DNA of 64,000 bases from JAXLRU01 sp046330935 (lineage in GTDB: Bacteria > Actinomycetota > Actinomycetes > Actinomycetales > Kineosporiaceae): contig JAXLRU010000006.1 in the NCBI GenBank assembly GCA_046330935.1, positions 372,001-436,000 on the forward strand, read 5' to 3'. A model generated the notes under the pieces. It did no database searches. It was not told the DNA's origin and saw nothing but the letters and a program-made list of their open reading frames with translations. Each line of letters begins with the position of its first letter. Position 1 is the stretch's first letter. The position numbers were made by a program, and so were the translations under genes. Of this stretch, positions 9,795 through 18,731 are shown piece after piece.

Positions 9795-9831
9795 GCCGAG
9801 GTGGGGCCTTGCGGCAAGGCCCCACCTCGGC
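9795..9831. promoter_or_regulatory. Rifamycin-associated element (RAE) upstream of helR
   Basis: The core at 9803-9823 is an inverted repeat matching the RAE consensus I recall (GGGGCTTGCGGCAAGGCCCC), with one extra C. Here it is embedded in a longer perfect 16-bp stem (9795-9810 and 9816-9831) around GCGGC. RAEs control rifampicin-inducible resistance genes in actinomycetes, including helR. The element ends 88 bp before the helR start. The extended stem could also terminate baeRF transcription. Confidence 0.85.
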
Positions 9832-9919
9832 TCCAGACTGTCCCGGCCAAGGCGCTGACCTGCGCAGATGTCTGCCGCGGGCCTTCCCGTGCCGCGCCTG
9901 GCGGGGAGGGGACCCACCC

Positions 9920-12055
9920 GTGGGGACGACCTGGTTCGCGTTGGACGGCGCCGCTGCGGCCAAGGCCGCGCCCGAGCTGATCGACGACGACGACCGGCAC
10001 CTGGCCGGCGTCGCGGCGACCCTCGACAGTGCGGTCGCGGGGCTGACGGAGCGGCTGGAGGAGGTGCGCCGCGCCCCGGCCCGCGGGGGGCAGCAGGCGC
10101 TGGACCGCGACCAGGAGGTGCACCGGCTGACCGGCCGGTTGCGGGTGCTGCAGCGGTTCGGCGTCGAGGCGTGCCTGGGCCGGATGGTGCCCGAGGGCGG
10201 GGAGCCCGTCTACGTGGGCCGGTTCGGGCTCGGCGACTCCTCGGGCCGCCGCCTGCTCGTGGACTGGCGCTCCCCCGCCGCGGAGCCGTTCTTCGCGGCC
10301 ACCCGGGCCCGGCCCGCCGGGCTGGAGTCGCGGCGCCGCTACCGGTGGACGCGGGGCCGGGTCGCGAACTACTGGGACGAGGCGTTCCGGCCCTCCGGCA
10401 GGCTCGCCGTCGCGCTCGACGAGGACTCGGCGCTGCTCGACGGGCTCGGCGAGGCCCGCACGGGCCGGATGCGCGACGTCCTCGCCACCCTCCAGGCCGA
10501 CCAGGACGCCGCGGTCCGCGCCCCGTCGGCCGGCGCCCTCGTCGTCGACGGCGGGCCGGGCACCGGCAAGACCGTCGTCGCGCTGCACCGGGCCGCCTAC
10601 CTGCTCCACGCGGACCCGCGGCTGGGGCCGGGGCGCGGGTCGGTGCTCGTCGTGGGGCCGCACCAGCCTTACCTCGCCTACGTCGCCGACGTGCTGCCGA
10701 GTCTCGGCGAGGAGGGGGTGCTCGCCTGCACCGTGCGTGACCTCGTGGCCGAAGGCGCGTGGGCGCCCGAGGAGGCGGACCCGACCGTGGCGGCACTGAA
10801 GGCGTCCTCGGTGCTCGTGGACGCCGTCGGGCCGGCCGTCGCCCTGTACGAGGAGCCGCCGACGTCGACGCTCGTGGTGCCCACGCCCTGGGCGGACATC
10901 GCGATCACGGCTGAGGACTGGGCCGACGCGTTCGCCGTTCCCGCGCCCGCCACCCCTCATCACGAGGCGCGCGACGACGTCTGGGACGCCCTGGTGGAGA
11001 TCGTCGCCGACCGCGTCGAGGCCCCGACGGAGGAGGTCGCGCGGGCGCTGCGCGCCGACCGCACGTTGGTGCGTTCCCTCGACCGGGCGTGGCCCGTGCT
11101 GGACGCGGCCGAGCTGGTCGGGGACCTGTTCACGGTGCCCGCCTACCTGCGCCGCTGCGCGCCGTCGCTGACACCCGCCGAGGTGGCGGCGCTGCAGCGC
11201 GCCGATCCCACCGCTTGGACCGCCGCCGACCTGCCGCTGCTCGACGCCGCCCGGCGGCGGTTGGGCTCGGCGTCGGACGCGGCCCGGCGCCGCCGCCACG
11301 AGATCGAGGCGGCCGCACGGCGGGAGCGGATGGCCGACGTCGTCGAGGACCTCGTGGCCGCCGACGACTCCGAGCTGCTGGTGATGTCGATGCTGAAGGT
11401 GTCGGACGTGCGGGGCGTCCTCGACGACGACTCCGCCGACGATGCCCCCACCCCCGACCGGCTGGCCGGGCCGTTCGCGCACGTCGTCGTCGACGAGGCG
11501 CAGGAGCTGACCGACGCGCAGTGGCGGATGCTGCTGGCCCGCTGCCCCTCGCGGAGCTTCACGATCGTCGGGGACCGCGCGCAGGCCCGCGCCGGGTTCG
11601 CCGAGTCGTGGCGCTCGCGGCTGGAGCGGGTGGGGTTCGACCAGGTGGCGGTCGCGCCGTTGACGGTGAACTACCGGACCCCGTCGGAGGTGATGGACGA
11701 GGCCGCGCCCGCCATTCTTGCCGCCGTGCCCGACGCCAACGTGCCGACGTCGATCCGCTCCACCGGGGTGCCGGTGCGGCACCTGCCCGCCGAATGCCTG
11801 GAGGCGGTACTGACCGGGTGGCTCGCGTCGTCGGCCGCCGGCACCGCCTGCGTGATCTCCGCCGTCCCGCTGCCCGGCGTCGGGGCCTTCGGCCCCCGGG
11901 TGCGGGCGCTGACGCCGTCGTCGTGCAAGGGGCTCGAGTTCGACCTCGTGGTGCTCGTGGAGCCTGCGTCGTTCGGCGAGGGCGTCACCGGCGCCGTCGA
12001 CCGCTACGTCGCGATGACCCGCGCCACGCGTGAGCTGGTCGTGCTCTCGGGATGA
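9920..12055 (+). CDS. helR: HelR, RNA-polymerase-protecting HelD-type ATPase (rifamycin resistance)
   Basis: This 711-residue protein belongs to the HelD/UvrD-like family. HelR proteins displace rifamycins from RNA polymerase and recycle stalled enzyme. The N-terminal coiled-coil (about 10-75) carries the family markers LDRDQEVHRLTGRL and CLGRMV. Walker A is GGPGTGKTVVALHRAAYLLH (about residue 211), Walker B is VVVDEAQELTDAQW, followed by TIVGDRAQ, NYRTPSEVMD and the motif VI segment YVAMTRATRELVVL, so the ATPase looks intact. GTG 9920 is chosen because GGGAGGGG lies about 9 nt upstream and because a start at 9809 would lie inside the RAE. The upstream RAE separates HelR from housekeeping HelD. 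Confidence 0.9.
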   Translation: MGTTWFALDGAAAAKAAPELIDDDDRHLAGVAATLDSAVAGLTERLEEVRRAPARGGQQALDRDQEVHRLTGRLRVLQRFGVEACLGRMVPEGGEPVYVGRFGLGDSSGRRLLVDWRSPAAEPFFAATRARPAGLESRRRYRWTRGRVANYWDEAFRPSGRLAVALDEDSALLDGLGEARTGRMRDVLATLQADQDAAVRAPSAGALVVDGGPGTGKTVVALHRAAYLLHADPRLGPGRGSVLVVGPHQPYLAYVADVLPSLGEEGVLACTVRDLVAEGAWAPEEADPTVAALKASSVLVDAVGPAVALYEEPPTSTLVVPTPWADIAITAEDWADAFAVPAPATPHHEARDDVWDALVEIVADRVEAPTEEVARALRADRTLVRSLDRAWPVLDAAELVGDLFTVPAYLRRCAPSLTPAEVAALQRADPTAWTAADLPLLDAARRRLGSASDAARRRRHEIEAAARRERMADVVEDLVAADDSELLVMSMLKVSDVRGVLDDDSADDAPTPDRLAGPFAHVVVDEAQELTDAQWRMLLARCPSRSFTIVGDRAQARAGFAESWRSRLERVGFDQVAVAPLTVNYRTPSEVMDEAAPAILAAVPDANVPTSIRSTGVPVRHLPAECLEAVLTGWLASSAAGTACVISAVPLPGVGAFGPRVRALTPSSCKGLEFDLVVLVEPASFGEGVTGAVDRYVAMTRATRELVVLSG

Positions 12056-12159
12056 ACGGTGAGGGCATTGCTTATCCCCCGCAGAGGGCTATCGTGCCGC
12101 CCGACGGGGCGCGGATGTCGCCGGCGCAGCCGGCACCGCCTCGACGGGGAGGACCATCC

Positions 12160-13986
12160 ATGCGACCCATCACCCTCCGGCGTGCCCGCTCGGGCGGGGC
12201 ACGGGCGGCCGCCGCAACCGCCGCACTGGCGGTGCTGCTGACGGCCGCCGCCCTTCCGGCGTCCGCCGAGCCGACCCCGAACCCCACGAACCCCAAGCCG
12301 GTCGCGGTGAAGGTCGGAGGATCGACGGCGTCGACCCTCGACGTCGTCGTGCCCGGCCGGGCCGTGACCGCCACGTTCCTCGGGACGGCGGGCCGACTGC
12401 TCACCCTGAGCACGTACGGGTCGAGCCTGCCCGGCAGCGAGTTCACGCTGATCGGCCCCGACCGCAAGGCGCGGATGACCCTGCCCGCGATCGGCGACTC
12501 GTTCCGGCAGCTGCGCGCGCTCGACGCGACCGGCCGGTGGACGCTGCGGCTCACCCCGCCCTCCGGGGCCACCGGGAGCCTGTCGTTCACCCTCGCCTAC
12601 GCGGCGTCCGAGGCGCTGCGGCTGCAGACCGGCGCCGAGACCCTGCTGTCCCTGCCCCGCGGCGGCGAGGTGCAGGCGTACACGTTCACCGGGCGCAAGG
12701 GACGCCGCCCGACCCTCACCGTGACCCGCGCGCACTGGACCTCGGACACCTCCGACTACTCCGGTATGTGGGCCGGGCTCTACGGGCCCGACGGCCGCAT
12801 GTGGGGCGACTTCGAGGCCGTCAGCGGTGCCTTCCCCGACGGCTACCAGCAGTGGCGGGAGCCCCGCGACGGGCTGGGAGCCGCATCGCAGTTGCCCGAG
12901 AACGGCACGTGGACGCTCCTGTTCGGCGGCACCAACGGCTCCTACGGGTCGCAGGCGTTCCGGCTCAATCAGATCAGCAACCAGCGGCGCGAGCTGGCGT
13001 TCGACGCCGTCACCCGCGTCGCCGTCTCCTCACGGGGCCAAGACGTCGCCTACCGCTTCGCCGGGGAGGTCGGCAAGCGGGTCGTCGTCGACCTGCTGTC
13101 GGCGACCTGGCGCAACCGTGGCGTCGCGAGCATGGCCCTGCTGCGTCCCGACGGCACGCAGTTCGAGCGCTTCGACCGGATGACCGAGCCGATGCCCGTG
13201 CCCGACCTGTTCGAGTCGGCGCCGCTCGACGTCCCCGGCACCTGGACGCTGCTGGTCGACCCGTATGGGGACACCATCGGCGGCCAGGTCATGAGCGTCG
13301 GCCTGATCGACGACCCCGCTCCCGTCGCGGCCGCCTGGGGGACGCCCGTGACCGCCACCGTCGCCCACCCCGGGCAGGTGGCCTCCTTGACGGTTCCCGC
13401 CCGGCCCGGTCGCCGGCTCGTCCTGCACGTGAGCGGGTCGTCCTGGTCGTCGGCGTCCGCCGGCGGCGCACCCGCGAAGCCCGTGCGGGTGGTCGCAAGG
13501 TCGTTCGACGGCGCCCAGTTCGCGTGGGCCGACCTCGACGCCGCGGGGTCGTCGGTGCTGGACGTCGACGGCACCACCTCGGTGCCCGGCGACTGGACGA
13601 TCCTCGTCGATCCCCAGGACGACGCCGTCGGGTCGGCGACGTTCACCCTGGACAGCGTCGAGGACGTCGTCGGGAACACGGGCTACGACGAGCCCCTCGA
13701 CGTGACCGTCGCGAAGCCGTACCAGCAGGGCCGGTACGCGTTCTCGGGGTCCTCCGACGACTGGGTCGTCTACGCCCGTTACTCGGGGTCCACGTTCGCC
13801 CCCGGTCAGGTGGCGCTGCGCCTGCTCGACGCCGACGGCCACGACCTGGGCCGTACCGAGCTGACGGACAGCCCCGACGGCGTGGTCATGGTCGGCTCCG
13901 GGCCGCCCGGGACGCGGGTGCTCGTCGTCGACCCCGTCGGCGAGGCCACCGGCAGCATCCGGGTCACGCTCACCCGGCGGCCCTGA
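12160..13986 (+). CDS. Secreted protein with five beta-sandwich repeats
   Basis: The 608-residue protein has a twin-Arg-containing, Ala-rich signal peptide (about residues 1-36, ending ALPASA). The mature part is about five repeats of 100-120 residues, each closing with a version of GTWTLLVDPxxDxxGxxxFTL (for example GRWTLRLTPPSGATGSLSFTL and GDWTILVDPQDDAVGSATFTL). Such repeats are common in secreted actinobacterial proteins and probably form beta-sandwiches; no catalytic motif is visible. ATG 12160 has GGGGAGGA upstream. The role may be surface adhesion or binding, which is inference. Confidence 0.65.
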   Translation: MRPITLRRARSGGARAAAATAALAVLLTAAALPASAEPTPNPTNPKPVAVKVGGSTASTLDVVVPGRAVTATFLGTAGRLLTLSTYGSSLPGSEFTLIGPDRKARMTLPAIGDSFRQLRALDATGRWTLRLTPPSGATGSLSFTLAYAASEALRLQTGAETLLSLPRGGEVQAYTFTGRKGRRPTLTVTRAHWTSDTSDYSGMWAGLYGPDGRMWGDFEAVSGAFPDGYQQWREPRDGLGAASQLPENGTWTLLFGGTNGSYGSQAFRLNQISNQRRELAFDAVTRVAVSSRGQDVAYRFAGEVGKRVVVDLLSATWRNRGVASMALLRPDGTQFERFDRMTEPMPVPDLFESAPLDVPGTWTLLVDPYGDTIGGQVMSVGLIDDPAPVAAAWGTPVTATVAHPGQVASLTVPARPGRRLVLHVSGSSWSSASAGGAPAKPVRVVARSFDGAQFAWADLDAAGSSVLDVDGTTSVPGDWTILVDPQDDAVGSATFTLDSVEDVVGNTGYDEPLDVTVAKPYQQGRYAFSGSSDDWVVYARYSGSTFAPGQVALRLLDADGHDLGRTELTDSPDGVVMVGSGPPGTRVLVVDPVGEATGSIRVTLTRRP

Positions 13987-14063
13987 CCCCGTCCGCACCG
14001 CACGTCGGCGCTGCGGCCGGGGCATCCGGTAGCCTGCCTCGTGCCGGTCGCAGCGCCGGCGAC

Positions 14064-14136
14064 GCCCTCGTAGCTCAGTGGATAGAGCATCGGTTTCCTA
14101 AACCGTGTGTCGGAGGTTCGAGTCCTCTCGGGGGCA
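14064..14136 (+). tRNA. tRNA-Arg (anticodon CCT)
   Basis: The cloverleaf folds by eye: acceptor GCCCTCG (14064-14070) pairs with CGGGGGC (14129-14135) with one G-T, the anticodon loop is TTCCTAA in a CGGTT/AACCG stem, and the T loop is TTCGAGT. CCA is not encoded. The mobile, repeat-rich segment begins right after it, so this gene is a likely integration site. Confidence 0.95.
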
Positions 14137-14271
14137 CCTGTCTGGCCCGCACGACCATCCTCGGTGTAGGGCCGCCTGGCCATTCCGTGCACGCGCCGCG
14201 TGCATCGACCCGCACAGCATCGTCGTTCGGTCCCGTGGAAAGACTTCTCATGCCGCTGCGGGGCTTACATC

Positions 14272-14597
14272 ATGACGTACGTGAACGCCGAGACCAGGAG
14301 CGCCGCAGAAGCGCGCACGAAGTGGAGGGCGCTCCTCGACGCCGTCGGACGACCCACCCGCGCTACGTCGTCACCCGCAACGGCCTCTCTGGCGTCGTGG
14401 TGATGTCCGTGGAGGACCTGGAAGCGCTGGAGTAGACCCTCGACATCCTGAGTCAGCCTGGCGAGGTGGCAGCGCGAAGTGACGGGGCAATCCCTGCCCG
14501 ACGAGGGGTGTAACGGATCATCTACCGCATCCACGGGGACGTCGTGCAGGTGCAGGTCGATCACCATCGTCACAGATCGACGGCCTATCACTCGTGA
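14272..14597 (+). pseudogene. Decayed YefM/Phd-type antitoxin plus RelE-type toxin fragment
   Basis: From ATG 14272, MTYVNAETRSAAEARTKWRALLDAV reads like a Phd/YefM N-terminus and then shifts frame. In the next frame RYVVTRNGLSGVVVMSVEDL continues the antitoxin, and a TAG at 14433-14435 replaces an expected Glu before TLDILSQPGEVAA, the usual antitoxin tail. Just downstream RIIYRIHGDVVQVQVDHHRH, closing with TGA 14595-14597, is the C-terminal strand region of a RelE/YoeB-type toxin without its N-terminal half. The pair thus has one frameshift, one nonsense change and a toxin deletion, and is not expected to work. Confidence 0.7.
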
Positions 14598-14642
14598 CCT
14601 GCGCGCTGCGCTCCTATCGCCAGCTCATGACGCAATGGCGAT

Positions 14643-15356
14643 TCACACCCCTTGCGTCCGGGCGAAGGAGGCGATGCGCTCGTTCCTGCTGCGAATGAAA
14701 TCCATCGACCGCGACATGTACGCTCGGTACTTGTGGGCATCCGCGATCGGAAAGGGGTCACCGTCAAATCCCGAGTGTTCGGCGAGGAATTTCACCGAGG
14801 TCGTCGCGTCATCGACGAGGTCTTCGAGCAGGAAGTGACGTACGTACCCGCTAAATGAACCGAAGAGAGCGAAGAAGTCCTGGTATACGCTGAGACAGCG
14901 GGCCAGCGGGCTGTCGATGCCACTGTAATGAAGACGGATGCACTCGAGGGTCAGGTCAAATCGGTCGCGGATCCTCGGGTGCACGCCCCGCTGCTGATTG
15001 ATCGACATACGCCACACGCCGTCAACCTGCTTCCTGGTGGGGAACACTAGGTAAGCCCCCACGGTACAGCCGAGGTCGTAGAAGGCAGTCAGCTCGGCCT
15101 CCGGGATCTCCGAGATAGCCCGAACCAGGGGGGCGGGACGCGTCCAGTTAAGGTACGTGTGCGTGATAGCGTCACTGGCAAGCCAGAACTCGCCCAGGCG
15201 TGAGGAATGGTGCAGCCGCGAATCGAGGGCGAAGTGCTCGCCACCCGGCAACGGCTTGCTCCACAGGAGCTGGTGGTACCGACGCAACGTCGAGCTATGG
15301 CTGTCGGGATCACGGCCCCTCGCATCGGTCCGAACGTCGAAAGTAGTGTCGATCAC
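14643..15356 (-). CDS. DUF6994 family protein
   Basis: The 237-residue protein starts at GTG 15356 with GGAGGCGAGG upstream. It begins with IDTTFDVRTDARGRDPDSHS and LRRYHQLLWSKPLP, the hallmark opening of DUF6994 proteins, and continues with FPTRKQVDGVWRMSINQQRG and a Phe/Tyr-rich C-terminal half. The family has no known function and often lies in accessory DNA. Its GC content and codon use are clearly lower than the flanking core genes, a sign of transfer. It lies between the broken toxin pair and the IS30 element. Confidence 0.75.
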   Translation of the reverse strand: MIDTTFDVRTDARGRDPDSHSSTLRRYHQLLWSKPLPGGEHFALDSRLHHSSRLGEFWLASDAITHTYLNWTRPAPLVRAISEIPEAELTAFYDLGCTVGAYLVFPTRKQVDGVWRMSINQQRGVHPRIRDRFDLTLECIRLHYSGIDSPLARCLSVYQDFFALFGSFSGYVRHFLLEDLVDDATTSVKFLAEHSGFDGDPFPIADAHKYRAYMSRSMDFIRSRNERIASFARTQGV

Positions 15357-15458
15357 GCCGCCTCGCCTCCGTTAGCTGCTACCGAGTGCACGTGCGCATC
15401 CATCGTGCGACGTTCTCCTGCGCAGCCCCAACTTCGATCTTGCCGCGCATGCGGCGGC

Positions 15459-16563
15459 GGTGTCAAGTGGTGGGTGCACCAGTTGATGCCTGGAGTAGGC
15501 GGTTGAGTTCTTCGGTGGGTTTCATCCAGTTGAGGGTGGCGCGGGGGCGGTCGTTGAGTTCGTCGGCGACGGCGTCGAGTTCGGCTTGGGTGTAGCCGGA
15601 GAGGTCGGTGCCCTTGGGGAAGTATTGGCGGAGGAGGCCGTTGGTGTTCTCGTTGGTGCCGCGCTGCCAGGGCTTGTGGGGGTCGCAGAAGAACACGGGG
15701 ACGCCGGAGACAATGGTGAACTTCGCGTGAGCGGCCATCTCCTTGCCCTGGTCCCAGGTGATGGACTTGCGGAGGAACTCGGGCAGGGTGGCGATCTTCG
15801 CGGCGAGCAGGATCGCGCACCGTTCGGCTGTGCGGTCGTAGGGGACCCGTACGAGCATCGCGTACCGGGTGGTCCGCTCGACGAGCGTCATGATCTGCGA
15901 CTTCCCGCCGGCGCCGATGATCAGGTCGCCTTCCCAGTGTCCGGGCACGGCCCGGTCAGCGGCCTCCGCGGGCCGCTCACTGATGTTGACCATGCCGACG
16001 ATCTGGCCCTTGACCTGGGCGATCCTCGACGACGGTACGCGCCGGGTCCGGCCCTGACGCAGGCTGATCTTCAGTTGGGTCCGCAGTTCCCCGCGAGCCT
16101 GCAGGTACAGGCACTGGTAGATCGTCTCGTGGGACACCCGCATAGTCTCGTCGTCGGGATGGTCCACCCGCAGCCGGCGGCTGATCTCGGCCGGGGACCA
16201 CTTCCTGCCCAGGCCGGCGTTGACCGCGTCGTGCAGCCGCTGCGACGCCACGAGGACCCGCTCCTTCGGCCGTCCCCGTTGGGCATCAGCGCGCTTCTGC
16301 GCCACGACCGCCCGGTAGGCCTCACGGCCACCGTTACGCGCGACCTCCCGACAAACCACCCCGTGATTGCGGCCCAGCACCACCGCTATCCCACGGAAAC
16401 TGGACCCCGCCGCGATCCCCCGAGAAATCATTTCCCGATCGGCAACGGTCAATTCCACGCCACGCATCCCGATCGCACCAATTCTCGTATCCGACGATCC
16501 CGAAACCTGCGCTATCCTACCGCCAGGCCGGAATCCCGTGCGGTGCACTCACCCTATGACGCC
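15459..16563. mobile_element. IS30-family insertion sequence, about 1.1 kb
   Basis: Imperfect terminal inverted repeats flank the transposase. GGTGTCAAGTGGTGGGTGCACC at 15459-15480 pairs with GGTGCACTCACCCTATGACGCC at 16542-16563 (about 17 of 22 positions). The size fits IS30. No convincing 2-3 bp target duplication is visible at these ends, so the exact boundaries may be off by a few bases. Confidence 0.8.
15463..16467 (-). CDS. IS30-family transposase
   Basis: The protein has an N-terminal helix-turn-helix (SSFRGIAVVLGRNHGVVCREV) and the IS30 DDE catalytic core: HWEGDLIIG (first Asp), WDQGKEM (second Asp) and ENTNGLLRQYFPKG (Glu region). I chose ATG 16467 (MRGVELTVADRE), because IS30 proteins start close to this helix. 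The frame stays open to a GTG at 16548, but that lies inside the terminal repeat. Length is about 334 residues. It appears intact and possibly active. Confidence 0.9.
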   Translation of the reverse strand: MRGVELTVADREMISRGIAAGSSFRGIAVVLGRNHGVVCREVARNGGREAYRAVVAQKRADAQRGRPKERVLVASQRLHDAVNAGLGRKWSPAEISRRLRVDHPDDETMRVSHETIYQCLYLQARGELRTQLKISLRQGRTRRVPSSRIAQVKGQIVGMVNISERPAEAADRAVPGHWEGDLIIGAGGKSQIMTLVERTTRYAMLVRVPYDRTAERCAILLAAKIATLPEFLRKSITWDQGKEMAAHAKFTIVSGVPVFFCDPHKPWQRGTNENTNGLLRQYFPKGTDLSGYTQAELDAVADELNDRPRATLNWMKPTEELNRLLQASTGAPTT

Positions 16564-16601
16564 AAGGGCTTTCGCCTACCTCGTCGCGATGCGGCCATCG
16601 A

Positions 16602-17660
16602 TCAATCGGTGGGTGGAGCAACCAGCAGATCATCGGCTAGCTGAGGGCAGTGCCAGCGTCGCTGAACAGTCGGTCCTTGTCGCATGAGGGCGAGGATGAG
16701 ACTGCGCGCCGCACGTGCGACGTGTACCTGCTCTCGATCTGTCAGCAGATGGATCAGGACCGACGGCTCCCGGAACTCCAGAGCGACGCCGTCTTTCGCC
16801 GCTGCGCGGTGCGGCACCTCCACCGTGGTGATTCCAGCCCGCCTGCGAGCCCTCGACACGGCAATAGGCTCATCTTTGAGCACGGACCGACGAACCACCA
16901 GGAACCCCCATGGATCTCTCGGACGCCCGACATGATGCCCGAGCACCAGAACCTCCATGGCATTGACCGAGAGCGCGCCGAGTCGTGGCCAGGTGGCGTG
17001 ATTCGTGGACGGCGCTGCTGTCGCCACCCAGAACGCCCCTTCGGTGCGGTCCGGGAAGGGAACACAAGTTGCCACGAAGGCCCGCATGGCAGCGACGACG
17101 TCATCCGCGAGCGGGGAGGAACAAAGGCGGGCGTAAGCCCGGACGGTACGGTCTCGCTGCCCGGGAACCTCCGATCGGCGCCCCGGGCTCATGATCTCGG
17201 ATGAGCCGTCGCGTTCCCATCCTCGCCAGCCCTGGTCTTCCGGGCCGCCCGCGAGCCAGTCGGCCTGCTCGTCCGTGGTGACGACGAGTGCTAAATCGGT
17301 CCCCGCCGACGGAGAGTCGAGTACATGTATCACGTTACGAAGAACAGCGCCAGCATCTCGGCGAGCGGCGATGACGGCCTGTTCGACCTCGTCCAGCCGC
17401 TCGGGCGGGCATCGATGCAAGCCCATCGTCACCAGATCGGCCCAACGCCGGCGATGCGCGGTGAAGCGTCGGACCACATCGACCGCTTGGCCCACGTACT
17501 CCTGGCCGTCAGCGAAAATCAGACGGTAGATGCCGCAACGACCGCTGGCCCTCGGAAACAGATGGGCGACCGACTCCAGCCCTCGCACGTCGTGCTGCGC
17601 GACAGAGAGCTGCACGCGAGGACGCTTCGGATCCGGGTACGGACTGTCGCGATGACTCAT
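16602..17660 (-). CDS. GIY-YIG-like nuclease-domain protein
   Basis: The 352-residue protein starts at ATG 17660. Near residue 40 the pair GIYRLIF and EYVGQA, followed by RRFTAHRRRW, matches the GIY-YIG core with the Arg-bearing helix. Later segments (FWVATAAPST, VNAMEVLVLG, RDPWGFLVVR) resemble nothing I recognise; the C-terminal 200 residues are a separate domain. Proteins with an N-terminal GIY-YIG and a long unknown tail occur in accessory DNA and may act in genome defence or restriction, which is inference here. It sits between IS30 and the first DUF6318/PKD cassette. Confidence 0.6.
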   Translation of the reverse strand: MSHRDSPYPDPKRPRVQLSVAQHDVRGLESVAHLFPRASGRCGIYRLIFADGQEYVGQAVDVVRRFTAHRRRWADLVTMGLHRCPPERLDEVEQAVIAARRDAGAVLRNVIHVLDSPSAGTDLALVVTTDEQADWLAGGPEDQGWRGWERDGSSEIMSPGRRSEVPGQRDRTVRAYARLCSSPLADDVVAAMRAFVATCVPFPDRTEGAFWVATAAPSTNHATWPRLGALSVNAMEVLVLGHHVGRPRDPWGFLVVRRSVLKDEPIAVSRARRRAGITTVEVPHRAAAKDGVALEFREPSVLIHLLTDREQVHVARAARSLILALMRQGPTVQRRWHCPQLADDLLVAPPTD

Positions 17661-17879
17661 GGCCTCAGCGACCCTGCGGCGCCCGACGGGCCACTGCGCC
17701 AGCGATCGGGCGACGCACGCCACCCCTGGCAACCCATCCACGGATCGTTCGTCTCGTCTGCATCATCATCCACGTCGTCCCATCGCCCGCCCTGCCGCCT
17801 CCGCGTCGACCAATAGCACGAGCGCCCACCTAGGCACCAGCAGCGACGTGAGCCCGCGCGTGCGGTGACCGGGAAAGGC

Positions 17880-18731
17880 TCAGGGAACCAGGACGGCGCG
17901 GGCCTCCTCGGCCTCGACGGGCACGCTCGGGCTGTCCACGGTCGCGGTGCCCTCGACCGGCCACCACTCGTCGGTTCCGACGACGCGGAAGCGCCCCTCG
18001 TACGTCGTCGACAGCGACACCTGGTACCGCCCCGGCTTCACATACACGTGGGAGGTCGAGAGATCGGGGTAGGGGCCGCCGGGATTGCCGGTGACCAGCG
18101 TCTGCCCGTCCCCGTACGCCCAGGAGTAGGACACCGGCGTCGCCTCGACCTCCACCCGCACCCCCAGCACCGTCGTGCGCAGCACGACGGTGTTCGCCTC
18201 CACGTAGGCGTTCATCGGATAGTTGATCAACACCGGGCGGCCCTGCGGCTGCAGGCGCAATCCACCAGGCGGCAGCGGGAGGCGCTGGAAGTCCCGGACC
18301 GCGAACGCGGGCACCGCAGGCTCATCGTCAGGTTCCGGCAGAGCCCTCACGCACCTCTGGCCGACGAGATCCCAGTCGTCTCCGCCGGGGTTCGCCAGCG
18401 TCGTCGTGGCGAAGGTCCACATCAGGAAGAGACCACTCTCGGTCGCACACAGTCGGTACGCCCTTTCGCAGATCTCGTTGCCCCTCTCACCCATCGCTCG
18501 GTTGTTCCCAGGACACGCGGGAGTGTGCTCGATCCGCCGTGGCTGCGTGACGTGTGCGACCTGGGCTGATGACGCCGACGGCGTCGCGGAACGTTGCTGC
18601 TTCTCCGCCCCGACCCCAATGGTTCCGTCACCGGCGCGCGCCTGGGGAGCCCACACATCGTCGCCAGGGTCGGTCGGTGCGGGCGAGGCAGCGGCGGCGA
18701 CCAGGAGCGCCGCCACGACGATGCTCTTCAC
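17880..18731 (-). CDS. Secreted PKD-domain protein, cassette copy A
   Basis: The 283-residue protein starts at GTG 18731, which overlaps the stop of the upstream DUF6318 gene (GTGA). A short signal peptide (KSIVVAALLVAAAASPAP) is followed by a region with four Cys (CPGNN, EICERAYRLC, GQRC). A PKD-type beta-sandwich follows, with PVSYSWAYGDGQ and HVYVKPGRYQVSLSTTYEGR. The last residues AEEARAVLVP are shared with copy B (25652-26503) and with the remnant at 24817-24935. The strict coupling to DUF6318 says the two proteins work together, probably at the cell surface. Confidence 0.75.
   Translation of the reverse strand: MKSIVVAALLVAAAASPAPTDPGDDVWAPQARAGDGTIGVGAEKQQRSATPSASSAQVAHVTQPRRIEHTPACPGNNRAMGERGNEICERAYRLCATESGLFLMWTFATTTLANPGGDDWDLVGQRCVRALPEPDDEPAVPAFAVRDFQRLPLPPGGLRLQPQGRPVLINYPMNAYVEANTVVLRTTVLGVRVEVEATPVSYSWAYGDGQTLVTGNPGGPYPDLSTSHVYVKPGRYQVSLSTTYEGRFRVVGTDEWWPVEGTATVDSPSVPVEAEEARAVLVP

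Noticed and set aside
9795..9831. RAE read only as a terminator of baeRF
   Set aside because: Terminator function cannot be excluded, but the core sequence, not only its symmetry, matches the RAE and the next gene is HelR, so RAE is the better reading.
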